A DNA stretch of 22,761 bases, from the IMG/VR virus record IMGVR_UViG_3300022698_000056, positions 1-22,761 of that record. One strand, given 5' to 3'. This document shows positions 1 through 6,106 of the stretch, piece by piece. The notes beneath the pieces are model-generated. The model saw only the letters and a program-made list of their open reading frames with translations, was not told the origin of the DNA and did no database searches. The DNA comes from a virus. The stretch's first letter is position 1. The number at the start of each line of letters is the position of its first letter. The position numbers and the translations under genes were made by a program.

Positions 1-248
1 GCGGCGGCGATCTGCTTCTGTTTTTGCGCAAAGATGGTTCTGACCGGAAGGCCGTCCTTTCCGTGGACCTGGGCGTATCTCCCTGTTCTCGTATTCATCA
101 CGCTCGCCATGATCCAATTGGTCCCGCTGCCCACGTCCTTTGTCGAATGGAGTTCACCAAACACGGCGGCCCAGAAATTGAAGGTCCTGGCTGATCTTGA
201 AGATGCGGTCGGTATCCCCAAAAAGATTCTACGCAAGATGTCTCGCAT
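1..248 (-). CDS. Possible minus-strand partial CDS running off the left edge
   Basis: Read on the minus strand from an ATG at 248-246, this frame stays open to the window edge (82 codons, no stop). From about position 195 down to 1 it reads like real protein, with segments such as TNWIMASVMNTRTGRYAQVH and KDGLPVRTIFAQKQK, and many third positions are G or C. GC is about 57% over 1-180, against about 43% in 241-300. I do not recognise the product. The first roughly 18 codons (248-195) overlap the convincing plus-strand DsbA-like tail and are unlikely to be coding. So if the minus-strand gene is real, its true 5' end may be missing and the boundary near 175-195 may be a recombination or assembly junction. 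Low confidence. Confidence 0.3.
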   Translation of the reverse strand, partial: MRDILRRIFLGIPTASSRSARTFNFWAAVFGELHSTKDVGSGTNWIMASVMNTRTGRYAQVHGKDGLPVRTIFAQKQKQIAA

Positions 249-327
249 CTACCACAAGCAGAATCTAAATGAAGTCCGGTCTGAAATGAGCGACATTGAA
301 GACCTTTACGAGACGGTCATTTCATAG
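34..327 (+). CDS. dsbA: DsbA-like dsDNA-binding protein (C-terminal part; 5' end apparently replaced)
   Basis: The last ~45 residues, from about VLADLEDAVGIPKK to DLYETVIS, resemble the C-terminus of T4 DsbA as I recall it (GVxxKxxxxxxxxYHK...ELYDTVFS). T4 DsbA is a small double-stranded DNA-binding protein active near late promoters. The first ~50 residues (rich in Pro, Trp and Val) do not look like that family. They lie in GC-rich DNA that reads better on the minus strand, and no ribosome binding site precedes the ATG at 34. The family is about 90 residues long, so the 97-residue length matches only by accident of the upstream open frame. I read this as a DsbA gene whose 5' half is missing or replaced. 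The stop codon directly abuts the -10 box of the next promoter. Confidence 0.45.
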   Translation: MVLTGRPSFPWTWAYLPVLVFITLAMIQLVPLPTSFVEWSSPNTAAQKLKVLADLEDAVGIPKKILRKMSRIYHKQNLNEVRSEMSDIEDLYETVIS

Positions 328-333
328 TATAAT
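305..333 (+). promoter_or_regulatory. Sigma70-type promoter for tRNA/gp44 unit
   Basis: The -35 box is TTTACG (305-310) and the -10 box is a perfect TATAAT (328-333), with a 17-bp spacer. Transcription would start near 340, directly before the hairpin and tRNA. It overlaps the stop codon of the DsbA-like gene. Confidence 0.7.
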
Positions 334-341
334 ACATGACA

Positions 342-359
342 TGGGGCAGAAATGCCCCA
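342..359 (+). other. GAAA-tetraloop hairpin at the 5' end of the tRNA transcript
   Basis: TGGGGCA (342-348) pairs perfectly with TGCCCCA (353-359) around a GAAA loop. It lies just downstream of the predicted transcription start and 4 nt before the tRNA. It could protect the 5' end or guide tRNA processing. There is no T-run, so it is not an intrinsic terminator. Confidence 0.6.
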
Positions 360-363
360 ACTC

Positions 364-440
364 GCCCCCTTAGCTCAGTTGGTCAGAGCACTCGACTCAT
401 AATCGATTGGTCGCTGGTTCGAGCCCAGCAGGGGGCACCA
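364..440 (+). tRNA. tRNA-Ile2 (anticodon CAT, probably lysidine-modified to read AUA)
   Basis: The cloverleaf is clear. The acceptor stem is GCCCCCT (364-370) with AGGGGGC (430-436), followed by an encoded ACCA (437-440). The D stem is GCTC/GAGC. The anticodon arm has loop CTCATAA with anticodon CAT at 398-400 and a C-T mismatch at the first stem pair. The T arm is GCTGG-TTCGAGC-CCAGC. A CAT anticodon could mean Met or Ile2. Large parts (CCCCTTAGCTCAG, CGACTCATAATCG, TTGGTCGCTGGTTC) match E. coli ileX as I recall it and differ from tRNA-Met. The C4-G69 and C5-G68 pairs used by TilS are present. It would supply AUA decoding for phage genes. Confidence 0.9.
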
Positions 441-463
441 CTTTTTTATTATGGAGTTATATT

Positions 464-1408
464 ATGCGTGAAGATTTCCTATTTGTCGAGAAGTATCGCC
501 CCAAGACGGTTGCTGATACTATCCTACCTGAACAGCTCAAACAGACATTCCAGACATTCGTCGATCAAGGTAACGTACCGAATCTAATCCTATCCGGTGG
601 TGCTGGTATGGGTAAAACTACAATCGCCAAAGCCATGCTTGAAGAGTTGGATTGCGATTATATTGTCATTAACGGATCTATGAATGGTAACATTGATACA
701 CTCCGAACCGAGATCAAGAACTTCGCTTCCTCGGTCTCATTCTCTGGTGGTCGCAAGTATGTGATTCTAGATGAGGCTGATTACCTGAACCCTCAATCTA
801 CTCAACCTGCGCTTCGTAACTTTATGGAAGAATACAGCAAGAACTGTGGGTTTATCCTGACGTGTAACTTTGTCAATCGTATCATTGAGCCTTTGCACTC
901 TCGTTGCTCAGTAATCGAGTTCAAGATCCCCAAGGAAGCCAAAGCTAAAATGGCTGGCGAGTTCTTCAAGCGTTGCTGTGAGATCTTGACGACTGAGGGT
1001 GTTGAGTTTGACAAGAAGGTTATTGCTGAGGTTGTCAAGAAGTTCTTCCCCGACAATCGTCGAGTGTTGAATGAGTTGCAGCGTTATGGTGTTACTGGTA
1101 AGATCGACTCTGGTATTCTGGCGAACTTTGAAGAAGTCAACATCAAGGTTCTTGTTGATGCGCTCAAGGCGAAAGAGTTTAGCACCGTCCGTAAATGGGT
1201 TGCCCAGAACGTGGATGGAGACTCTTCGCAAAGTGTTTTCCGTCAACTGTATGATAGTGCTAGTGATTTTGTTGCGCCCGCGAGCATCCCTCAACTAGTC
1301 GTTACAATTGCTGACTACCAATACAAGTCTGCCTTTGTTGCCGACCATGAAATCAACCTAATGGCTATGCTGACTGAATTGATGGTAGAACTAGAATGGA
1401 ATGCTTGA
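464..1408 (+). CDS. 44: Clamp loader large subunit gp44 (AAA+ ATPase)
   Basis: This is the ATPase of the T4-type sliding clamp loader, which uses ATP to open the gp45 clamp and place it on primer-template DNA. The protein has 314 residues, close to T4 gp44 (319). It carries the YRPKT box near residue 11, Walker A GAGMGKT (46-52), Walker B VILDEAD (100-106), sensor 1 TCN (133-135) and the SRC arginine-finger motif (146-148). The start is the ATG at 464 (MREDFLFVEK), with GGAG 7 nt upstream. An earlier in-frame start would lie inside the tRNA. The 3' end overlaps the next gene by 13 nt. Its partner subunit gp62 is encoded not next to it but one gene further on. Confidence 0.95.
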   Translation: MREDFLFVEKYRPKTVADTILPEQLKQTFQTFVDQGNVPNLILSGGAGMGKTTIAKAMLEELDCDYIVINGSMNGNIDTLRTEIKNFASSVSFSGGRKYVILDEADYLNPQSTQPALRNFMEEYSKNCGFILTCNFVNRIIEPLHSRCSVIEFKIPKEAKAKMAGEFFKRCCEILTTEGVEFDKKVIAEVVKKFFPDNRRVLNELQRYGVTGKIDSGILANFEEVNIKVLVDALKAKEFSTVRKWVAQNVDGDSSQSVFRQLYDSASDFVAPASIPQLVVTIADYQYKSAFVADHEINLMAMLTELMVELEWNA

Positions 1409-1989
1409 TCTATGACTTTGAGACGCTATCTCAGCGTCCAGAAGAAGGTGTAGCTGTTTGTATCGCAGCCTTGAACTATGACTCTGGTCGTTTCTCTAGC
1501 GATAACCCCTATACGTATCAGGAATTGGTTGATATGTGTGGGTTCATGAAATTTGATGTTCAGGAGCAAGTCAGTAAGTATGGGCGTACCATCCAGAAGT
1601 CCACGCTAGACTGGTGGAAGAAGCAAGGCGCAGAAGCCCGAAAACTTCTTCAGCCTAGTGATGAAGATCAGTCGATCGAGAATCTATATGACTTCTATGT
1701 GAACAAACACCTTGCTACTAAAGTGAAACGGATATATACTAGAGGCAATACGTTCGATCCTGTGTTTATGGGATCTCTGTTTAAGTCTTTGGGTTTTGAA
1801 GACCCAACGCCTTGGTGGGTTATCCGTGACACTCGATCATATATTGATGGACTGACTGTGGATACGGTTAGTGATAAGTTTATTCCTGATGACATCAAAG
1901 ATAAGTTTGTCGCCCACGACCCGATGCATGACATTGCAATGGACGTATACCGCATACAATATATTATTAGGATGGTACTGGATAAATGA
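1396..1989 (+). CDS. dexA: DexA-like DEDD-family 3'-5' exonuclease
   Basis: The protein has 197 residues and resembles T4 DexA, a 3'-5' DNA exonuclease of the DnaQ/RNase T superfamily (about 227 residues). The first acidic pair is D7 and E9 in IYDFET. A KSTLDWWKKQ segment matches T4 DexA's KSTIEWWKNQ. The last active-site motif is VAHDPMHDIAMDV, with the His-Asp typical of DEDDh enzymes. In T4, dexA lies elsewhere; here it sits between the two clamp loader genes, overlapping gp44 by 13 nt and gp62 by 4 nt (ATGA). That layout implies coupled translation with replication proteins. A role in DNA turnover or end trimming is inferred. Confidence 0.85.
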   Translation: MECLIYDFETLSQRPEEGVAVCIAALNYDSGRFSSDNPYTYQELVDMCGFMKFDVQEQVSKYGRTIQKSTLDWWKKQGAEARKLLQPSDEDQSIENLYDFYVNKHLATKVKRIYTRGNTFDPVFMGSLFKSLGFEDPTPWWVIRDTRSYIDGLTVDTVSDKFIPDDIKDKFVAHDPMHDIAMDVYRIQYIIRMVLDK

Positions 1990-2381
1990 GCAATCCATTT
2001 GATTACATTAACGACATCAATACTGGCAAAAAGAATCTGATGCGAGGTTCTGAGAACGACGAATTGGCTGAGAAAGGTTACAATCCTTTCTTGTCTAATC
2101 GTGCCTTGTCATACCACCACGACACTGTCGGTATTGCTAATGAGATGAACATCCGTAGTCAGGCTGATAATAAACTACAGTATGAGTTTTTACTAAATAC
2201 CGTTAGACCCAAAAAACGTTTCGCGAAATGGGCTAAAAAGGTTAGTGATGGTGACTTGGCTGTGGTTATGGAATACTACGGGTATAGCGAAACGAAAGCA
2301 GAACAAGCGTTATCCATCCTATCTAAAGAACAAATAACAAAAATAAAAAGAAAAATGGATAAGGGTGGTAAGAATGCTTGA
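1986..2381 (+). CDS. 62: Clamp loader small subunit gp62
   Basis: The protein has 131 residues, shorter than T4 gp62 (187). It begins MSNPFDYINDINTGKKNLM, a recognisable gp62 N-terminus in T4-like phages, and ends in a basic helix. gp62 is the non-ATPase subunit that completes the gp44/62 loader and contacts the clamp. The ATG overlaps the upstream stop (ATGA), and the stop overlaps the regA start by 8 nt. Position directly before regA is the T4 order and supports the call. Confidence 0.85.
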   Translation: MSNPFDYINDINTGKKNLMRGSENDELAEKGYNPFLSNRALSYHHDTVGIANEMNIRSQADNKLQYEFLLNTVRPKKRFAKWAKKVSDGDLAVVMEYYGYSETKAEQALSILSKEQITKIKRKMDKGGKNA

Positions 2382-2763
2382 AACATTGGTGGAAGTCCTC
2401 TTAAAAAATGAGGATGACTTTTTGAAAATTAGGGAGACGCTAACTCGCATTGGCGTTGCATCCCGCAAAGATAAAACGATTTATCAATCGTGTCACATCC
2501 TGCACAAGCAGGGTAAATATTATATTGTCCACTTCAAAGAGCTATTTGCTCTGGACGGTAAACCCTCTAACTTTGGTGATGAAGATCGCGGACGTAGAAA
2601 TACAATCGCAAACCTGCTCTCTGAGTGGGGTCTGGTTGAACTGGTCGAACCGACTAAATCGAAAGAACCGATCACTCCCCTAAGTCAGATCAAAGTCTTG
2701 CCTCATCGAGAAAAGAGAGACTGGACACTCACAGCAAAATACAACATCGGGAAAAAACTATAA
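2374..2763 (+). CDS. regA: RegA translational repressor
   Basis: The protein has 129 residues (T4 RegA 122). It closely follows the T4 sequence, with ETLTRIGVASRKDKTIYQSC near residues 17-36, then YYIVHFKE and a C-terminal W-K-YNIG. RegA binds ribosome-binding regions of early mRNAs and blocks their translation. The ATG at 2374 is preferred over an in-frame GTG at 2365 because it matches the family N-terminus. The gene overlaps gp62 by 8 nt. In T4, regA regulates its own cluster; autoregulation here is likely but inferred. Confidence 0.93.
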   Translation: MLETLVEVLLKNEDDFLKIRETLTRIGVASRKDKTIYQSCHILHKQGKYYIVHFKELFALDGKPSNFGDEDRGRRNTIANLLSEWGLVELVEPTKSKEPITPLSQIKVLPHREKRDWTLTAKYNIGKKL

Positions 2764-2764
2764 A

Positions 2765-3145
2765 ATGACAAACTTTGATATGGTTCGTGAATTTATGACC
2801 ACCTTTGGTCAGAAAGTGGAAGAGCAACCTACACTGTCGGATCTGGATACTCGCGCACTGCGCATCGATCTGATCAAGGAAGAAATGTTCGAATTGATTG
2901 AGGCACTGGCTGACGAAGATATCGTTGAAGTTGCTGATGCTCTTACCGACATTCTATATGTAACTTATGGTGCGGGTCATGCCTTTGGTATTGATCTGGA
3001 CGCATGTTTCTCTGAAGTCCAACGCTCGAATATGAGCAAGCTTGGTGCGGATGGAAAACCTATTTATCGTGAAGACGGTAAAGTGATGAAGGGTGAAGGA
3101 TATTCTGAACCCAATTTGAAGCCTTTTGTTGGAGTTGAAGTATGA
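2765..3145 (+). CDS. MazG-like nucleotide pyrophosphohydrolase
   Basis: The protein has 126 residues of the all-alpha NTP pyrophosphohydrolase type. It has the metal-binding signature EExxE at 39-43 (EEMFE) and ExxD at 55-58 (EVAD). The family hydrolyses NTPs or dNTPs to monophosphates, or acts on related substrates. In phages it is often annotated as MazG or phosphoribosyl-ATP pyrophosphohydrolase-like. The C-terminal part (about 90-115), with its KLGADGKPIYREDGKV segment, is typical of this phage and bacterial subgroup. It starts one base after the regA stop and overlaps the next gene by 4 nt. It probably adjusts nucleotide pools. The substrate cannot be read from sequence. Confidence 0.82.
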   Translation: MTNFDMVREFMTTFGQKVEEQPTLSDLDTRALRIDLIKEEMFELIEALADEDIVEVADALTDILYVTYGAGHAFGIDLDACFSEVQRSNMSKLGADGKPIYREDGKVMKGEGYSEPNLKPFVGVEV

Positions 3146-3390
3146 TGAGCATTAAAGAATTTTTCTACTGGTTGGTCACTGTTGTTAGTGGTCGCCCCGT
3201 AGATATGGAAAGAATATCAGTCGTAGAAGAAAATGCCGAGCCAGGACATCAAGTTGAAGTTGGTGCACCCCTTGACATTTTTTCTGGTATGACCAAGGCA
3301 CAACTGTTAAAGTATGCTGAAGTTGAAGGTATTGAAGTCAAGAAAAGTTGGACAAAGTCTAAAATTGTCGATACCATCTGCGCTAAATAA
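3142..3390 (+). CDS. Small protein with C-terminal SAP/HeH-like helical motif
   Basis: The protein has 82 residues. The N-terminus (about 5-17, FFYWLVTVVSG) is a short hydrophobic helix, too short to be sure of a membrane span. The last ~33 residues (MTKAQLLKYAEVEGIEVKKSWTKSKIVDTI) resemble the helix-extended-loop-helix or Rho-N/SAP motif that often binds nucleic acid: T-K-x-x-L, a small turn, then T-K-x-x-I-V. Two adjacent ATG codons (3142, 3145) are possible starts. The first overlaps the mazG-like stop. The function is not known. Confidence 0.7.
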   Translation: MMSIKEFFYWLVTVVSGRPVDMERISVVEENAEPGHQVEVGAPLDIFSGMTKAQLLKYAEVEGIEVKKSWTKSKIVDTICAK

Positions 3391-3399
3391 TTACGGTTT

Positions 3400-3443
3400 G
3401 GGGCACCGCAAAGCCCCGCCTCTCTATGCCTAATGGGTAGAGA
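3400..3443 (+). promoter_or_regulatory. Tandem hairpins in the leader of hsp20
   Basis: Hairpin 1 is GGGGC (3400-3404) pairing with GCCCC (3413-3417). Hairpin 2 is TCTCTA (3421-3426) pairing perfectly with TAGAGA (3438-3443), with a possible inner CC/GG pair. Neither is followed by a T-run. They precede the strong AAAGGAG ribosome binding site of hsp20. They may stabilise or process the mRNA. I see no convincing pairing with the ribosome binding site. Confidence 0.45.
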
Positions 3444-3479
3444 ATTTAATGTCTTGCTTAACACAAAGGAGATAGTAAT

Positions 3480-3902
3480 ATGACATTTAGCCTATTCAAT
3501 CCAGACGCCAGTAAATACTTTGTTGGCTTTGATAAACTTGCTCAACAGTTCGAGACCGTCGAAACTGAGCTCAAGAAACTTCCTAACTACCCACCATACA
3601 ACATCGTCAAAAAAGACGAAGACACTTATGTCATCGAGATGGCTGTTGCAGGTTTCGGGAAGACAGATGTGGAACTCACCATTGAAGGCGATAAGCTGGT
3701 AATCAAAGGCGAAACCACCAAAGATGAATCAGAAGCAGAACTATTGTACTCTGGTCTAGCATTCCGCCCGTTCACTCGCATGTTCACGCTCAATGATCAA
3801 ATTGAAGTTCGTGACGCTGAGATGGTTAATGGTCTACTCAAGGTTTTCTTGGAGCGTGTTATTCCTGAAGAAAAGAAGCCAAAGACGATTAAAGTTAAAT
3901 GA
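3480..3902 (+). CDS. hsp20: Small heat-shock protein, Hsp20/alpha-crystallin family
   Basis: The protein has 140 residues with an alpha-crystallin domain at about 38-130. It has YNIVKKDEDTYVIEMAVAGF at the first strands, the GDKLVIKGE turn, and a NGLLKVFLER segment matching the conserved GxLxV signature. A short charged tail ends in IKVK. These ATP-independent chaperones hold unfolding proteins. Hsp20 genes are common in cyanophages and other marine T4-like phages, where a role in virion assembly or stress protection is supposed but not settled. The start is fixed by a strong AAAGGAG site. A clear terminator follows, and hairpins precede it, so it may be its own transcription unit. Confidence 0.92.
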   Translation: MTFSLFNPDASKYFVGFDKLAQQFETVETELKKLPNYPPYNIVKKDEDTYVIEMAVAGFGKTDVELTIEGDKLVIKGETTKDESEAELLYSGLAFRPFTRMFTLNDQIEVRDAEMVNGLLKVFLERVIPEEKKPKTIKVK

Positions 3903-3907
3903 TATAT

Positions 3908-3936
3908 AAGGGGGTATAACAACCCCCTTTCTATTT
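3908..3936 (+). terminator. Rho-independent terminator after hsp20
   Basis: AAGGGGGT (3908-3915) pairs with ACCCCCTT (3922-3929) around a 6-nt loop, followed by the T-rich run TCTATTT. It starts 6 nt after the hsp20 stop. Confidence 0.8.
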
Positions 3937-3946
3937 GGAGCAAATA

Positions 3947-4411
3947 ATGAAACTATCTAAAAACTTCAGCATGGCTGAGTTTACTAAATCACAAACCGCA
4001 ACGCGTCGGGGTATCGACAACACACCGCAGGGCGAACACTTAGAAGCTGCTAAAGCATTGTTTGAAAATGCAGTACAGAAAGTGCGCGACCACTTTGGTC
4101 CTACTGTATTGAACAGTGGCTATCGCAGCCCTGAACTAAATGAAGCTGTTGGCGGAAGTCCTAAGTCTCAACACTGTAAAGGCGAAGCTGCAGATATTGA
4201 AGTTCCAGGAGTTGCTAATGCTGAACTGGCTCAATGGATTGTTGATAACCTAGACTTTGACCAAGTTATCCTTGAGTTCTATACTCCAGGAATTCCTGAT
4301 TCTGGTTGGGTACACATTAGCTATAAAGCAGACGGAAGTAATCGTAAGTCTATCTTGACAGCTTCTCGCGTTGACGGTAAGACTCAATACAGCCACGGCA
4401 TCAACGCATAG
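3947..4411 (+). CDS. Peptidase M15-family (M15A/VanY-like) zinc peptidase
   Basis: The protein has 154 residues. Zinc ligands fit the peptidase M15 pattern: H76 and D83 in SQHCKGEAADIEV, and H123 in GWVHISY. A YRSPELN segment lies at 59-65. The family cleaves D-Ala-containing peptide bonds in peptidoglycan stems, and many phage endolysins and virion lysins belong to it. No signal peptide or cell-wall binding domain is seen. The ATG at 3947 is preferred over a TTG at 3935 because GGAG lies just upstream and the N-terminus KLSKNFSMAEF is typical. Lying in a replication region, it could be an endolysin or a host-wall modifying enzyme. Confidence 0.88.
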   Translation: MKLSKNFSMAEFTKSQTATRRGIDNTPQGEHLEAAKALFENAVQKVRDHFGPTVLNSGYRSPELNEAVGGSPKSQHCKGEAADIEVPGVANAELAQWIVDNLDFDQVILEFYTPGIPDSGWVHISYKADGSNRKSILTASRVDGKTQYSHGINA

Positions 4412-4412
4412 C

Positions 4413-4586
4413 GTGGTGTGGAAGTATATTGCGAAGGCGCTTGGCAGTAAAGCGTATGACGATAATGACAAGGCTGATAAAGTCGCTGTCATTAGGTTCA
4501 CGATATTGTCATTCGAAGTCACTGTCGGTGTCTTCATTATATTAAATGCAATAGCCAATCATGGCTGGGGTTTGATCGGATTATGA
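4413..4586 (+). CDS. Small membrane protein, unknown function
   Basis: The protein has 57 residues. An amphipathic, charged N-terminal half (WKYIAKALGSKAYDDNDKAD) is followed by one hydrophobic span at about 26-52 (IRFTILSFEVTVGVFIILNA). The only plausible start is GTG at 4413 or 4416, 1-4 nt after the peptidase stop, so translation probably depends on re-initiation. Lying next to a peptidoglycan hydrolase it could assist lysis, but a similar stand-alone membrane gene could equally act in superinfection exclusion. I do not recognise the family with certainty. Confidence 0.6.
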   Translation: MVWKYIAKALGSKAYDDNDKADKVAVIRFTILSFEVTVGVFIILNAIANHGWGLIGL

Positions 4587-4607
4587 TTATTTTGAGGAGT
4601 ATGGAAG

Positions 4608-4820
4608 TTGAGTAAGTGGCATGGCGGTAAAGGATCATCTAGGCGCAAAGGTTCGGATGACGAGAAGTTTAAGAGTAATTGGGATAAAATTTTCGGAAAG
4701 AAGGAAGAGGTTGTTCATGACAAATGTGGAACTGATGAATGCTGCGGTACATGCGAAACCGCTACCGAAAAGCCAGAGAAAGAAGTGGAATTCTACCAAC
4801 CCTCGCCAAGAATTCCTTAA
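4608..4820 (+). CDS. Conserved small phage protein with Cys cluster, TTG start
   Basis: The protein has 70 residues and begins MSKWHGGKGSSRRKG. This N-terminus (SKWxGGKGS...NWDxIFGKK) is one I associate with a conserved small T4-like phage family of unknown function. A C-terminal cluster CGTDECCGTC (four Cys) with a nearby His could bind zinc. TTG at 4608 is chosen because GAGGAG lies 8 nt upstream. The nearer ATG at 4601 opens only a four-codon frame. The stop overlaps the next ATG (TAATG). Confidence 0.7.
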   Translation: MSKWHGGKGSSRRKGSDDEKFKSNWDKIFGKKEEVVHDKCGTDECCGTCETATEKPEKEVEFYQPSPRIP

Positions 4821-5434
4821 TGTTTGATGACTACAGTGAAGAAAGTGTCTGGAAATATGCTGACGCTGATGACCTCTGGGCTCTTGATAAACTGATACTT
4901 GCTCGCAAGATGGGATATATCGCTGGACCAGTTGGTACTGAAGTTCCGTTTTCCGACAAGTACATGGTAAGACCTTGCGTCAATGCGCTTGGTCTTGGCT
5001 TGGGTGCTGAGACGTATTTCCTACACGCTGGATCCTCCGACCATCTCCCTGTTGGTCATTTCTGGTGCGAGTTCTTTGAAGGTGAACACTACTCTGTCGA
5101 CTTCTTTTATGGTGAACAATATATCGCAGTCAAGGGAATCAAAGAGGAAGAGACCCACACCAAGTGGTCTTCATGGGTTCGTGATGATAAGAAGAAGTTT
5201 GATTTACCAGACGAACTGGGTGAAATCCCGTTCAAATATCCTTGGATCAATTGTGAGTTCATTGGCGGGCATCTTATTGAAGTCCACTTCCGACGCAATC
5301 AAGACTTTGCGCACATGGACGATCAAGACGAGTATATCCCCGTCTGGCAAGGGCAAGACACCAACCCACCCGAAGGTTACATATATGTGACCGACCCAGA
5401 TGTACACGGGCGCATCGGGGCATTCATAAAATAA
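4820..5434 (+). CDS. Conserved T4-like phage protein, unknown function
   Basis: The protein has 204 residues and begins MFDDYSEESVWKYADADDLWALDK. The frame is open further upstream, but the ATG at 4820 overlaps the previous stop and matches my recollection of homologues in marine T4-like phages (W-K-x-x-D-x-D-D-L-W-x-x-D-K-L-I-L-x-R-K-x-G-Y). It is soluble and rich in acidic and aromatic residues, with paired segments HLPVGHFWCEFFEGEHYS and INCEFIGGHLIEVHFR that suggest a repeated beta unit. An ATP-grasp-like fold is conceivable, but I see no catalytic motif to support it. Function unknown. Confidence 0.8.
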   Translation: MFDDYSEESVWKYADADDLWALDKLILARKMGYIAGPVGTEVPFSDKYMVRPCVNALGLGLGAETYFLHAGSSDHLPVGHFWCEFFEGEHYSVDFFYGEQYIAVKGIKEEETHTKWSSWVRDDKKKFDLPDELGEIPFKYPWINCEFIGGHLIEVHFRRNQDFAHMDDQDEYIPVWQGQDTNPPEGYIYVTDPDVHGRIGAFIK

Positions 5435-5490
5435 TTTTCAACTAATTTGTAAGACGTTGATTTTGCAGGCAATTTAATTTTGAAAAAGTG

Positions 5491-5518
5491 TTTACTTTCT
5501 TCGCGAGTGTAGTATAAT
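5491..5518 (+). promoter_or_regulatory. Early-type promoter (family copy 1)
   Basis: TTTACT (-35, 5491-5496), a 16-bp spacer, TATAAT (-10, 5513-5518), then the shared leader TGCATAACTTGAGAGAAGG. A short palindrome AGTAT-A-ATACT covers the -10 box. Confidence 0.82.
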
Positions 5519-5550
5519 ACTTGCATAACTTGAGAGAAGGAAGAAAGATT

Positions 5551-5868
5551 ATGTTGAAGTTTGAAGGTATTGCAAAGGTTGGCGAAATCATTAAAGCGTA
5601 TGACTTCGCTGGTTACACAGACTCTTACATTACTGGTCGCGTTGTAGACAAGGGTGACGTTCTGCATCCTGCCACTGGTGCCTTACTCTATCGCGGTTAC
5701 ACTATTGAAGTCATGAGTGACAGCGGCGATAAAGAAGACCGTTATGGTGACATCGGTTACGTTCCCTTCGAGACTAGCTTCGACCACGACGGTCGTGTTG
5801 AGTTGGTTCTTTCTCTGGAAGAACTTGCTCTCCTCGAGACTGAACTGTTTGTTGAGGAAGTTCACTAA
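5551..5868 (+). CDS. Early phage protein, predicted beta-rich, unknown function
   Basis: The protein has 105 residues. The start is ATG 5551, following the leader GAGAGAAGG. The pattern GEIIKAYDFAGYTDSYITGRVV near residues 10-31 is familiar from small early proteins of many large phages. It suggests a beta-barrel with a long C-terminal helix (LSLEELALLETELF). It is driven by its own promoter. Its stop overlaps the next ATG (TAATG). No enzymatic motif. Confidence 0.75.
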   Translation: MLKFEGIAKVGEIIKAYDFAGYTDSYITGRVVDKGDVLHPATGALLYRGYTIEVMSDSGDKEDRYGDIGYVPFETSFDHDGRVELVLSLEELALLETELFVEEVH

Positions 5869-6044
5869 TGATCATTAAAGAAACCACAGGGACGGTAGGT
5901 GGTTTCTCTTACCCTCCCCACACATATGAACTCAACTCGGCAGGGAAGCTGGTTGCGTTCACCCCCGAGAATGGCAAGCGTGTAATATTTGCCAAGCCGA
6001 TGATGTTCGACAAGAAAGGCAGAAAGTTCAAAAAACTTTCCTGA
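5868..6044 (+). CDS. Small basic protein, unknown
   Basis: The protein has 58 residues, MIIKETTGTVGG... ending RKFKKLS. It is short beta-rich N-terminally and strongly basic at the C-terminus. The ATG overlaps the upstream stop by one base, which argues for translational coupling. The stop lies 5 nt before the next promoter. It is not recognised. Confidence 0.6.
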   Translation: MIIKETTGTVGGFSYPPHTYELNSAGKLVAFTPENGKRVIFAKPMMFDKKGRKFKKLS

Positions 6045-6049
6045 AAGCG

Positions 6050-6077
6050 TTGACATACTCCACCATTGTAGTACAAT
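6050..6077 (+). promoter_or_regulatory. Early-type promoter (family copy 2) with perfect palindrome
   Basis: TTGACA (6050-6055), a 16-bp spacer and TACAAT (6072-6077). The -10 box lies in the perfect inverted repeat CCATTGTA-G-TACAATGG (6063-6079), which looks like an operator. Confidence 0.85.
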
Positions 6078-6106
6078 GGCTGTATTGATTGAGAGGGGTA
6101 CTAATT

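Noticed and set aside
364-440. tRNA-Met assignment for the CAT tRNA
   Set aside because: Stem and T-arm sequences match tRNA-Ile2 far better, and the C4-G69 and C5-G68 acceptor pairs used by TilS are present.
3400-3471. ROSE or fourU RNA thermometer for hsp20
   Set aside because: I could not find a stretch that pairs convincingly with the AAAGGAG ribosome site.
3452-3482. T4 MotA-type middle promoter (TTGCTTAA) before hsp20
   Set aside because: The only AT-rich -10-like sequence at the required distance overlaps the hsp20 start codon, so the transcript would lack its ribosome site.
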